From positions 1-15,186 of the forward strand of contig DAOWGJ010000386.1 of NCBI GenBank assembly GCA_030637505.1: a DNA stretch of 15,186 nt, in the 5' to 3' direction. The position numbers were made by a program, and so were the translations under genes. Source of the stretch: Holophagae bacterium (GTDB taxonomy: Bacteria > Acidobacteriota > Thermoanaerobaculia > Thermoanaerobaculales > Sulfomarinibacteraceae). Under the pieces are notes generated by a model, which was given only the letters and a program-made list of their open reading frames with translations, was not told where the DNA came from and ran no database searches. Each line of letters opens with the position of its first letter. The first letter of the stretch is position 1. Shown in pieces: positions 8,173 through 14,434 of the stretch.

Positions 8173-8204
8173 CGCAAGCGCGGCGCCCCTGTACCATAAG
8201 GGCT

Positions 8205-8220
8205 CGCCGCTCAAGCGGCG
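8205..8220 (+). terminator. Weak hairpin after the secreted protein gene
   Basis: A 6-bp GC stem (CGCCGC / GCGGCG) closing a TCAA tetraloop lies 33 bp after the stop at 8172 and ahead of the TerB-like gene. No T-run follows, so it may be a Rho-independent terminator remnant, an mRNA-end structure or chance in GC-rich DNA. Confidence 0.3.
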
Positions 8221-8245
8221 CACACCTGATGATCTGGAGGTTTCT

Positions 8246-8788
8246 GTGAAGTCCTTTTTCAGTCGGTTGTTCGGCCTCGAAGACGTGCCCCAGCCGGAGT
8301 TCGTCAGCGACACCGAAACGGTGAGGCGAATCGTTCGTGAGATCGATCGCCTCGAACCCGCCCAGGGACGCTATATTGCGGCCTTTGCCTTTGTATTGTC
8401 TCGGGTCGCAAACTCAGACATGGAAATCAGTGAAGAGGAGACCCAACGTATGGAGGAGGTCATTCGCGAGGCAGGGGGACTCGAAGAGGCGCAGGCGGTC
8501 CTCGTCGTGCAGATCGCGAAGTCGCAACAATCGCTGCTGGGAGGGACCGAGAACTACTTGGTCACCCGGGAATTCAACAAGATTGCCGACCGCGAGCAGA
8601 AGGAGCGGCTGCTCCATTGTTTGTTCGAGGTCTCTGCAGCTGATGACGAGATCTCGATGGTTGAGGAGAACGAGGTTCGAAAAATTGCCGAGGAGCTTCG
8701 ATTTGACCACCACGAGTTCTCGGCGATCCGTTCGAAATACAACGAGAAGCGCAGCCTGTTAAGAAATCGTTCTGAACTTTGGCGTTGA
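8246..8788 (+). CDS. TerB-like (tellurite-resistance/DjlA N-terminal fold) protein
   Basis: A 180-residue all-helical cytoplasmic protein. Two acidic motifs typical of the TerB/DjlA-N fold are present: NSDMEISEEE (57-65 region) and ADDEISMVEENEVRKIAEE (132-150), each the D-x-E-I-S-x-x-E type that begins the paired helices and is thought to bind metal ions in this family. The basic MKSFFSRLFG head may contact membranes. The start is GTG 8246, with GGAGG at 8236-8240. It is not accompanied by other ter genes, so tellurite resistance should not be assumed; stand-alone TerB proteins are common and mostly uncharacterised. It begins 73 bp after the secreted protein and may be read through from it. 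Confidence 0.82.
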   Translation: MKSFFSRLFGLEDVPQPEFVSDTETVRRIVREIDRLEPAQGRYIAAFAFVLSRVANSDMEISEEETQRMEEVIREAGGLEEAQAVLVVQIAKSQQSLLGGTENYLVTREFNKIADREQKERLLHCLFEVSAADDEISMVEENEVRKIAEELRFDHHEFSAIRSKYNEKRSLLRNRSELWR

Positions 8789-8858
8789 GGGTATAGAGTG
8801 GCACCCGCCAGTATCCCGGCTGAACGGCTGAACAACGCCGTCGCCGAGAAAGGAGCTG

Positions 8859-8969
8859 ATGATGGGCAAGGGTCAAGAGAAAAAAGAGAAAAGCAACAAG
8901 CCTAAACTCTCGATGAAGGAGAAAAAGGCCAACAAGGCTGCTAAAAAGGCCGCCAAGGCGGCGAAGTAG
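8859..8969 (+). CDS. Small Lys/Ala-rich basic protein (35-36 aa)
   Basis: A very short gene. Two ATGs in tandem (8859 and 8862) follow an AAAGGAG site (8849-8855) at good spacing for the second. The product starts MMGKGQEKKEK and ends with KKANKAAKKAAKAAK. About 17 of 36 residues are lysine, many of the rest alanine, with no hydrophobic segment. The tail resembles the AAKK-type repeats of bacterial histone-H1-like and other nucleic-acid-binding tails. A TATAGA sequence at 8792-8797 could be a -10 box for its own transcript, but no good -35 is visible. It ends 24 bp before the convergent DUF309 gene. The good ribosome-binding site and lysine-biased content support a real gene, but no family is recognised and expression is unproven. 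Confidence 0.6.
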   Translation: MMGKGQEKKEKSNKPKLSMKEKKANKAAKKAAKAAK

Positions 8970-8993
8970 GTCGGTCGGGCTTGGAGCGGCGTC

Positions 8994-9509
8994 TCACAGA
9001 TGGAGCCGGATCAGCGGGTAGTGCTTTGATGGTTGCTCCAGGGTGGCATCAAGCTCTTTGACGAAGGCCGCAACATCAACACCCATGTAGATATCAGGGG
9101 TTTTGATCAACCGTGCGCGCCCCTTCTCCGCCTGAATGTGAAACTGCCTCGTACGACCGCCGAAACGGTGAAGAAATCCGGCCGCAACCTGGATCAATCC
9201 CTGCAGGAATTGTCCCTGCTCGGTCCGGTGGCCGACTCGGTGCCAGATTTCTTCGAGGATTTCGTGTGCTTCCCACCAATAGGCGAAGTTGTAGTAGTCG
9301 ATCCCCAGCAAGTACTCCGGCACGGTCCGCCACAGGTCCGGAGAGAACGCTTCAGCGTCCGGCAGACCTCGGCCGTAGGAATGGCCGGCCGAATCGCGAT
9401 ACGGATGTGGTGTCATACGCGGCACGTATCGGTAGGGCGGGAAAGGCCTGTCGCTGTATCGCTGCCAGCTCGGGTCAAGAGGCTCTGGTTGAGGATTCGT
9501 CCGGTCCAC
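8994..9509 (-). CDS. DUF309 family protein
   Basis: A 171-residue cytoplasmic protein. The DUF309 core is clear: an YYNFAYWWEAHEILEEIWH helix (72-90) and QGLIQVAAGFLHRFGG (103-118), both conserved blocks of this small helical family. The first 60 residues form a Pro/Tyr-rich extension with PPYRYVPRMTPHPYRDS (24-40) and GHSYG (42-46), a form I recall from other longer DUF309 proteins. That supports the GTG start at 9509 rather than Met32. No strong ribosome-binding site precedes the GTG. It is convergent with the small basic gene (24-bp gap) and 56 bp downstream of the membrane protein at 9566 on the same strand. The biochemical role of DUF309 is not established; the conserved His/Glu residues (H82, E83, E86) could bind a metal, which is inference. 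Confidence 0.87.
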   Translation of the reverse strand: MDRTNPQPEPLDPSWQRYSDRPFPPYRYVPRMTPHPYRDSAGHSYGRGLPDAEAFSPDLWRTVPEYLLGIDYYNFAYWWEAHEILEEIWHRVGHRTEQGQFLQGLIQVAAGFLHRFGGRTRQFHIQAEKGRARLIKTPDIYMGVDVAAFVKELDATLEQPSKHYPLIRLHL

Positions 9510-9565
9510 GGGCCAAGGATAGCGCGGATTCTCCCCTACAAACTGACAGGTTTATCCGCCGAATA

Positions 9566-9991
9566 TCAATGATAGAGATTCTTTCCGGTTGGTGGCGGAA
9601 GCCCCGGCGTATTCAGATCACCGTGTTCTGCTGCCCACGCGAGGCGGCGATCGACGTACCCTTGCCAATGCCACTCAACGACCGTCCCCGTTCGTGAGGC
9701 CCGCATCTCAACGATTCGGTCATTGCTGCGGTCGGCGAACAGGATGATGGTGTCTCCGTGTTCGATGAAACGTGCCCCCGCCCGGCCTCCGGAACCTTTG
9801 TTCAACACCGCAGCCGCCGACGCAAATGATGCGGAGCCGAGGTCCTGGACACTGTATCCATCGGGAGCGCGCAGAATGATTGCGGCCAAGTCGACTCTAC
9901 CGGAGGGCTTACTCTCCAAATTTAAGATCATGAACCAGAAGATCGCGCCGAGGCCTGCAACCACTGCCGCAGAGATCAAAATTCGTCTCAC
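9566..9991 (-). CDS. Small single-pass membrane protein of unknown function
   Basis: A 141-residue protein with a basic MRR start and one hydrophobic helix at about 5-24 (ILISAAVVAGLGAIFWFMIL), either an uncleaved anchor or a signal peptide. The exported part (25-141) contains APDGYSVQDLG, a FIEHGDTIILFAD segment and VEWHWQGYVDRRLAWAAEHGDL, and ends Pro-rich with no recognised domain. The start is GTG 9991; the site before it is poor, so the exact start is uncertain, but the hydrophobic helix immediately follows. It lies upstream of the DUF309 gene on the same strand (56-bp gap) and 111 bp downstream of the polyferredoxin gene, so it may be part of the same transcript. No function is proposed. 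Confidence 0.65.
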   Translation of the reverse strand: MRRILISAAVVAGLGAIFWFMILNLESKPSGRVDLAAIILRAPDGYSVQDLGSASFASAAAVLNKGSGGRAGARFIEHGDTIILFADRSNDRIVEMRASRTGTVVEWHWQGYVDRRLAWAAEHGDLNTPGLPPPTGKNLYH

Positions 9992-10102
9992 GCCCGGTAC
10001 AACCCGTTACGGGATCACGGAATTTCCGGCCCGTGTTGGCGAGGGTTCGCACGAAATTCCTTGGAAGGCAGTGGATCGGTTCCACCCATCCTCTGGTCAA
10101 TT

Positions 10103-11608
10103 TTATCCCTCGAGGTCGGCAGTCACGATCACCCGCTGCAACATCTGATTTCGGGGGTCGCGACTCTCCCCCACCGACGAGACCCTGATCGCCGCTTGGC
10201 CACCGACCGGGCATCGGTTTTCGCACAGGCCGCAGCCGGTGCACAGCCCGGGGATGATCACCGGGCGTTGCAGGGTGATGGTCTTTCCTTCACGGTCTTT
10301 ACTCTGCACCGTCTCAAACTCGATCGCCTTGGGCGAAGTCGGGCACATCTCCTCGCAGACGATGCAGGGCGTATCCATCGCCCACGGCAGGCAACGGCCA
10401 CGATCCATGAAGGCCGTGCCGATGGTGACTTCGGCCGGTTTCCCGATGGCCTGCTTCGCCTCCGGCGCGAGCAGACTCAGAGCCGAGGTCGGACAGACCT
10501 CGCCGCAGCGAATGCAGGACGGCTCGCACCAGCCGTGCCGCATGTTGAGTACCGGCGTGAACAAGCCGCCCAGTCCGGTCTTGCCGAAATCAGAGGCGAT
10601 GACTCCGGTCGGGCACGATGCCGAGCAGGCGCCACAGGTGATGCAGCGTGAGAGGAAGGCCTCTTCGTCAAGCGCGCCCGGCGGCCGAATCGCGTCGTGG
10701 CTGCTGCCCTCAAAACCACCGCCCGCGACCTGAACGACTGGCGCGACGACAGCCGTTGCAGCCGCGGTCAGCAGAAAACGGCGGCGTCCGACATTGAGAT
10801 CCGGCGTTTGTGACACCACATCGCCATCACCGGCCATGCGGTAGAAAAGGCTGTTCTCCGAGCACACCTCCAGGCAGTTGAGGCAGACGTGGCACTCGCT
10901 GACACGATGGTCACCGAGAGGCTCGTCGGCACCCTGACACGGCAAGACACACAGCGTGCACCCCGTACAACTGTCGTCAAGCCGCCGAATTCGAATAGGA
11001 GCAAGCCGGGCGAAAAGACCGAGCAGGGCGCCGAGCGGACACAGAACCCGGCAGAAGAAACGCGGCATCCATGCCGACAAAAGAAGAATCGCCGCGAGCA
11101 GACCGAATGCCACCCAGCCTGCGGGTACCGCCGTGCCCATCCAGAGAGGCCTGACGCCGGCAGCGAACGCGCGGTGCAACAGCGGTATGGGATCCAGCCA
11201 GCCCGTGTGGTTCGAGCCCAACGCCGCGAGCCCGAGCAGCACCAACAGCACGATGTATTTGAGGGCAAAGTACGGGCGATATCGATTGATCTTGGCACGT
11301 TTCCGCTTCTCCGGGCCCGAAATCCACGACATCAGATGCTGCAGAGTTCCCAGAGGGCAGACCCAGCCGCAGAAGACGCGGCCGACCAGGGCAGTGACCA
11401 TCAATACGATCAGCCCGACCCAGCTCCATCGGGGAAGGGTCCAGTCGGCGAGGGCCGTCGAAACGGCAGTCAGAGGATCAAGTGCCAGCATGGCCGACGC
11501 CAGCGCCCCGGGAACCCGTGAATCCGAGAGGCTGAAGAACAGCCCCAGGAATATGAAGAGAAAAACAGACTGCGAAAGAATGCGCCAATGGCGGGGTCTG
11601 ATCCTCAT
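10103..11608 (-). CDS. NapH-NapG-like fusion polyferredoxin, membrane-bound
   Basis: A 501-residue membrane iron-sulfur protein for electron transfer. Residues 1-200 are NapH-like: four membrane helices (about 11-27, 62-80, 113-132, 160-180) and two CxxxCP motifs (CGWVCP at 80-85, CRVLCP at 186-191). Two ferredoxin clusters follow (Cys214/217/220/224 and 239/242/245/249). At 275-280 a Tat-like RRRFLL begins a fifth hydrophobic segment, followed by NapG/MauM-type clusters: 322/325/328/332, 361/365/368/372, 406/415/418/422 and 456/459/462/466. The CLPWAMDTPCIVCEEMCP block is a recognisable signature of this group. The protein looks like a fusion of two subunits that are usually separate. ATG 11608, 4 nt after the DUF362 stop, is preferred; an upstream ATG at 11671 would overlap that gene. 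Partner and electron direction are unknown. Confidence 0.9.
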   Translation of the reverse strand: MRIRPRHWRILSQSVFLFIFLGLFFSLSDSRVPGALASAMLALDPLTAVSTALADWTLPRWSWVGLIVLMVTALVGRVFCGWVCPLGTLQHLMSWISGPEKRKRAKINRYRPYFALKYIVLLVLLGLAALGSNHTGWLDPIPLLHRAFAAGVRPLWMGTAVPAGWVAFGLLAAILLLSAWMPRFFCRVLCPLGALLGLFARLAPIRIRRLDDSCTGCTLCVLPCQGADEPLGDHRVSECHVCLNCLEVCSENSLFYRMAGDGDVVSQTPDLNVGRRRFLLTAAATAVVAPVVQVAGGGFEGSSHDAIRPPGALDEEAFLSRCITCGACSASCPTGVIASDFGKTGLGGLFTPVLNMRHGWCEPSCIRCGEVCPTSALSLLAPEAKQAIGKPAEVTIGTAFMDRGRCLPWAMDTPCIVCEEMCPTSPKAIEFETVQSKDREGKTITLQRPVIIPGLCTGCGLCENRCPVGGQAAIRVSSVGESRDPRNQMLQRVIVTADLEG

Positions 11609-11612
11609 GGCT

Positions 11613-12602
11613 TCACACGCTGATTTCGACGGAACGCCAGTCTGAGTTGCCGACGCCGAGGCGCTCGGCAATGGCCAGGAGGGGCATGTCCTGCGGCTCT
11701 ATCCCGAGCAGCGAAGCGCCCCACGCATCCCCGGCGACTGGATCGGTCGCCACGGCGAGAAGGTCGGTATTCTTGACCTGGGCCAGTGAACCACCGGTCG
11801 GACCGCCCCCGGTGAGAATACGGGTCGCGTCGACGACCGTCAGGGTCGGGCGAAAGGCGTCACCGAGTTCGGCGCACGCCTGTGCGAGCCGTTGATGGAG
11901 ATTCGGCCGCGAACCGACGATCGCGCCCATCCAGTTCTTCATGCCCACCGTGACCCGGCTCAAGGAGTGGTGTTTGACGATCGGCACATTGATCACCCGG
12001 TCGGCCTCGACGATCGGTCTCAGCACCTCCCAGCTGCCGAGTACTGAACCCCCGAGATTTCTCACCTCGGTACTGACGTTGTTCTGGTGGGCGCAGACAC
12101 CGCCGGCCTCCTTGACCGAAGCCGCGATACCGGAACGGTCAAAGGCCCTGCCCGGGTCATGGCAGGAATTATCCAGTACGGTGACCTTGGAGGCGCCTGC
12201 AGCCAGACACTGACGCACCAGTTCGGCAACCAGGTCAGGATTTGTATTGGCTGCCTGCTGAGGGCGTCGATCCCACGCGCAGTTGGGTTTGATCGCCACC
12301 TTGTCACCTTGTTTGACAAAGGCCCCAATGCCACCCATGGCGCCGAGGGCGCGGCGCAAATTCTCGGCAGGCCCTCCACCACCCGCGATGGCCAAGCGGC
12401 GATCGTCGGGATCCATCCGCCAATCGGTCAGAGCCAAGGCACTGTCCGGCAGCGGCGGTGTGTGGCGGCCCTGGCGCCCATGCAGAGCAAACCCAGTGCC
12501 TCCAAGCGCCAGCCCTGCGATCGCTGCCGGCCCCCACGTGCCGATCAACTTTCGCCGACTGATCGCGATGTATGCCTTCACTGCATCTGGAGTTTCTTTC
12601 AT
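11613..12602 (-). CDS. Tat-signal DUF362 domain protein
   Basis: A 329-residue protein of the DUF362 family (COG2006-like). The N-terminus carries a twin-arginine motif SRRKLIG (15-21) followed by a hydrophobic AAIAGLALGGTGFAL stretch, predicting export of a folded, possibly cofactor-bearing protein. Family blocks include VAIKPNCAW (102-110), ASKVTVLDNSCHDPG (137-151), VINVPIVKHHSLSRVT (203-218), MKNWMGAIVGSRPNLH (221-236) and a late ATDPVAGDAWGASLLG. No ferredoxin motif lies in this protein itself; the clusters are in the polyferredoxin encoded 4 nt downstream, so the two probably form one complex. The ATG at 12602 lacks a strong ribosome-binding site. DUF362 proteins have no settled enzymatic activity, and none is assigned here. 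Confidence 0.9.
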   Translation of the reverse strand: MKETPDAVKAYIAISRRKLIGTWGPAAIAGLALGGTGFALHGRQGRHTPPLPDSALALTDWRMDPDDRRLAIAGGGGPAENLRRALGAMGGIGAFVKQGDKVAIKPNCAWDRRPQQAANTNPDLVAELVRQCLAAGASKVTVLDNSCHDPGRAFDRSGIAASVKEAGGVCAHQNNVSTEVRNLGGSVLGSWEVLRPIVEADRVINVPIVKHHSLSRVTVGMKNWMGAIVGSRPNLHQRLAQACAELGDAFRPTLTVVDATRILTGGGPTGGSLAQVKNTDLLAVATDPVAGDAWGASLLGIEPQDMPLLAIAERLGVGNSDWRSVEISV

Positions 12603-12677
12603 GGAACGAGGATACGCCGGAGTGGGACCGTCTGCAAAGATCGGCCGAACCCCTTCCCCGGATAAGACCGAACAGCA

Positions 12678-12734
12678 GGCCCTGAAGGACCTGCCTACAA
12701 CGTCCTTTTTTTTGTAGGCGGGTCCTTCAGGGCC
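12678..12734. repeat. Long palindrome with T-rich loop in the divergent region
   Basis: A 23-nt arm (12678-12700, starting GGCCCTGAAGGAC) is complementary to 12712-12734 at every position except one, which forms a G-U pair. The 11-nt loop (12701-12711) is mostly T. A competing smaller fold uses AAGGAC at 12685-12690 paired with GTCCTT at 12702-12707 and runs straight into T (T from 12706 to 12713), like a Rho-independent terminator read in the plus direction. The two folds share the same left arm and cannot coexist. The element lies between the divergent starts at 12602 and 12901. An attenuator in the reductase leader, a mobile-palindrome relic or a bidirectional block are all possible. Confidence 0.75.
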
Positions 12735-12847
12735 CGTTCTTCCTGCTCAAGGATTGGAATTGGCCTCGAATTTCGACAATGGTGCGGTGTAAACTGATGT
12801 TGGGATATGATCGTAATTGAGACACTGTCTATTTTGACTGCAACTCA

Positions 12848-12868
12848 ACTGATTGTCAGTCGTATGAT
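12848..12868 (+). promoter_or_regulatory. Possible operator and -10 region upstream of the Fe-S reductase
   Basis: A small perfect inverted repeat ACTGA-TTG-TCAGT (12848-12860) sits directly before TATGAT (12863-12868), a good -10 match about 33 nt before the ATG and 20 nt before the ribosome-binding site. The only -35-like TTGACT (12834-12839) is 23 nt from it, too far for a standard promoter. This would fit an activator-dependent promoter or may be chance in an AT-richer stretch. Confidence 0.3.
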
Positions 12869-12887
12869 GAAGAATGTCCCATACCCC

Positions 12888-12894
12888 GAGGAGG
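12888..12894 (+). promoter_or_regulatory. Ribosome-binding site deciding the reductase start
   Basis: GAGGAGG lies 6 nt before ATG 12901. It favours that start over an in-frame GTG at 12874 and brings the SRRGFL twin-arginine motif to its expected place near the N-terminus. Confidence 0.8.
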
Positions 12895-12900
12895 CACCCC

Positions 12901-14253
12901 ATGGACGAAAAAAATCGAATTGATGCGCGAAACCTGTCCCGCCGCGGATTTTTGGCGGTCGGCAGTGCTGCTGCTGCAGCAACCGCCCTGCCTTTGAGCG
13001 CTGTCGAAAGCGAAGAGGAGAAACCACGCGGCATTGTGCAGTGGCGCAGACTCGGCCGCACGGAGTTCCGGGCGTCGGACGTCTCGGCGGGGGCCGGCGC
13101 CTCAGACAAGAACCTGGTCCGTCATGCCTACGACCTCGGTATCAACTATTTCGACACCGCCGAATCCTACGGAAACGGTGAGCACGAGCGGGTCATCGGC
13201 GGCGCCATGGAGAACATGGACCGCAAGAAGATTTTCATCACGACCAAGCTCGAGATCAAGGACGACGACACCGAGCAGACAATACTCGATCGGTACGCCA
13301 AGTCCCTCGAACGCCTCAAGACGCCCTACGCCGATGCGTTGTACATGCACGCCGTCTCCTCGGCCGACACCATCCCGAACGAGCATTTCCACGCGGCGAT
13401 CAAAAAGCTCAAGGCTGACGGCAGCGTCAAACACGCCGGCATCTCGTGCCACGGGCCACGGGGAGAAGAAGGCGACAGCATGGAGAAGGTGCTGCTCGCA
13501 GCCGTTTCCGACGGCCGCTTCGACCTGATGCTGCTCTCCTACAACTTCATGAACTCTGATGAGGCCGAAAGAGTGATCGCGGCGTGCAAGAAAGCCGACA
13601 TTGGAACGACCGCGATGAAGACCGCCCCTGGCGCCGTCGAATTGCCGCCCTGGGACCCCAAGAACCCCACCGGCGACCTGCTCAAATACATCGAGCGCAA
13701 GGAGAAAGAGGGCCAGGAACGAGCGAAGTCGATCGAGGAGATCGAGGGCTGGCTGGCAAGCCAGAAAGAAGCCTACGAAAAGACCAAGGATTTCCGCGAA
13801 AAACATGGCATCACCGGCGTGGCCGGTTTGCGGGTCGCCGCGGCCAAGTGGGTGCTGCAGAACCCCGACATGCACACCGTCTGCCTCGGCATGCGGGACT
13901 TCGAGCAGGTCGACCGTTTCGTCGCCCTCTCCGGCTCCAGAATGCAAAGCGCCGAAGGGCGACTCCTTGACGACTACCAGGTTGCCTATAGCAGCAGTTA
14001 TTGCCGCCACGGCTGCACCGACTGCCTGTCACAGTGCAGCGAAAGCCTGCCGGTCAGCACGATCATGCGCTATGCCTACTATTTCTCCGGCCAGGGCCGC
14101 GAAAAGGAAGCAATGAGCAAATACGCCAGGCTCGAAAACCGCAACGGCTCGACCTGCATGAGCTGCGATGCGCCCTGCACAGGCGCCTGCACCCACGGCC
14201 TAGACATCCGTGCCAATTTGATCACCGCGCACTCGTTACTGACGATTGCCTAG
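12901..14253 (+). CDS. Tat-signal aldo/keto reductase with C-terminal Fe-S cluster domain
   Basis: A 450-residue oxidoreductase. A strict twin-arginine motif SRRGFL (13-18) precedes an Ala-rich hydrophobic stretch (19-33). The TIM barrel (about 45-345) has all four catalytic residues: Asp85 and Tyr90 in NYFDTAESYG, Lys116 in FITTK and His150 in ALYMH. A Lys/Glu-rich helical insertion (262-301) lies before the last strands. The C-terminal region has two cysteine groups, Cys368/372/375/379 (CRHGCTDCLSQC) and Cys419/422/426/430 (CMSCDAPCTGAC), compatible with two 4Fe-4S clusters, as in COG1453-type reductases. It is divergent from the DUF362/polyferredoxin pair, which suggests electron exchange with them. 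Use of NAD(P)H would be odd outside the cytoplasm, so the Tat motif may serve folding or the reductant may be the Fe-S chain. Substrate unknown. Confidence 0.9.
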   Translation: MDEKNRIDARNLSRRGFLAVGSAAAAATALPLSAVESEEEKPRGIVQWRRLGRTEFRASDVSAGAGASDKNLVRHAYDLGINYFDTAESYGNGEHERVIGGAMENMDRKKIFITTKLEIKDDDTEQTILDRYAKSLERLKTPYADALYMHAVSSADTIPNEHFHAAIKKLKADGSVKHAGISCHGPRGEEGDSMEKVLLAAVSDGRFDLMLLSYNFMNSDEAERVIAACKKADIGTTAMKTAPGAVELPPWDPKNPTGDLLKYIERKEKEGQERAKSIEEIEGWLASQKEAYEKTKDFREKHGITGVAGLRVAAAKWVLQNPDMHTVCLGMRDFEQVDRFVALSGSRMQSAEGRLLDDYQVAYSSSYCRHGCTDCLSQCSESLPVSTIMRYAYYFSGQGREKEAMSKYARLENRNGSTCMSCDAPCTGACTHGLDIRANLITAHSLLTIA

Positions 14254-14256
14254 CCC

Positions 14257-14285
14257 GTTCCCATCCGGAAAGTCCGGCTGGGAAC
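14257..14285 (+). terminator. Hairpin immediately after the Fe-S reductase
   Basis: A 13-position stem with one mismatch (GTTCCCA.CCGGA against TCCGG.TGGGAAC) closes a 3-nt loop, starting 3 nt after the stop at 14253. No T-run follows, so it would be an atypical terminator. Its left arm (GTTCCCATCCGGAAA) is nearly repeated at 14292-14307 and again, inverted, at about 14419-14434, so it is related to the large palindrome beside it. Confidence 0.5.
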
Positions 14286-14291
14286 TGCGCG

Positions 14292-14434
14292 GTTCCCGAT
14301 GCGGAAACGAGCAGTTTTTCGATAAGTTCTAGGAAGACAAGGGTTTCCGCGGAGGCGTACTTCCTGTACGTCGCACAAGGAAACCCGCTGCCTGACGACG
14401 AAATTGCGAAAAAGTGCCGTTTCCGGACGGGAAC
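14292..14434. repeat. Imperfect palindrome of about 143 nt in a convergent gap
   Basis: The sequence folds back on itself around position 14363. The apex is GTAC (14357-14360), loop TTCCT, GTAC (14366-14369). Outside this lie GGGTTTCC (14341-14348) against GGAAACCC (14379-14386), then TTTTTCG (14315-14321) against CGAAAAA (14407-14413), and GTTCCCG (14292-14298) against CGGGAAC (14428-14434), with mismatched stretches between. The element fills most of the space between the reductase stop and the TPR gene stop; its outer right base lies in the TPR stop codon. It looks like a dispersed intergenic palindromic element (REP- or MITE-like) or a bidirectional transcription end. There is no transposase nearby. 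Confidence 0.7.

Noticed and set aside
8789..8858. Promoter for the small basic gene at TATAGA 8792-8797
   Set aside because: The -10 is reasonable, but the -35 position reads TTCTGA at best; support is too weak for a separate feature.
13102..14010. Minus-strand open frame of about 302 codons
   Set aside because: It is antisense to the reductase barrel with its intact tetrad; the translated product is low in recognisable features.
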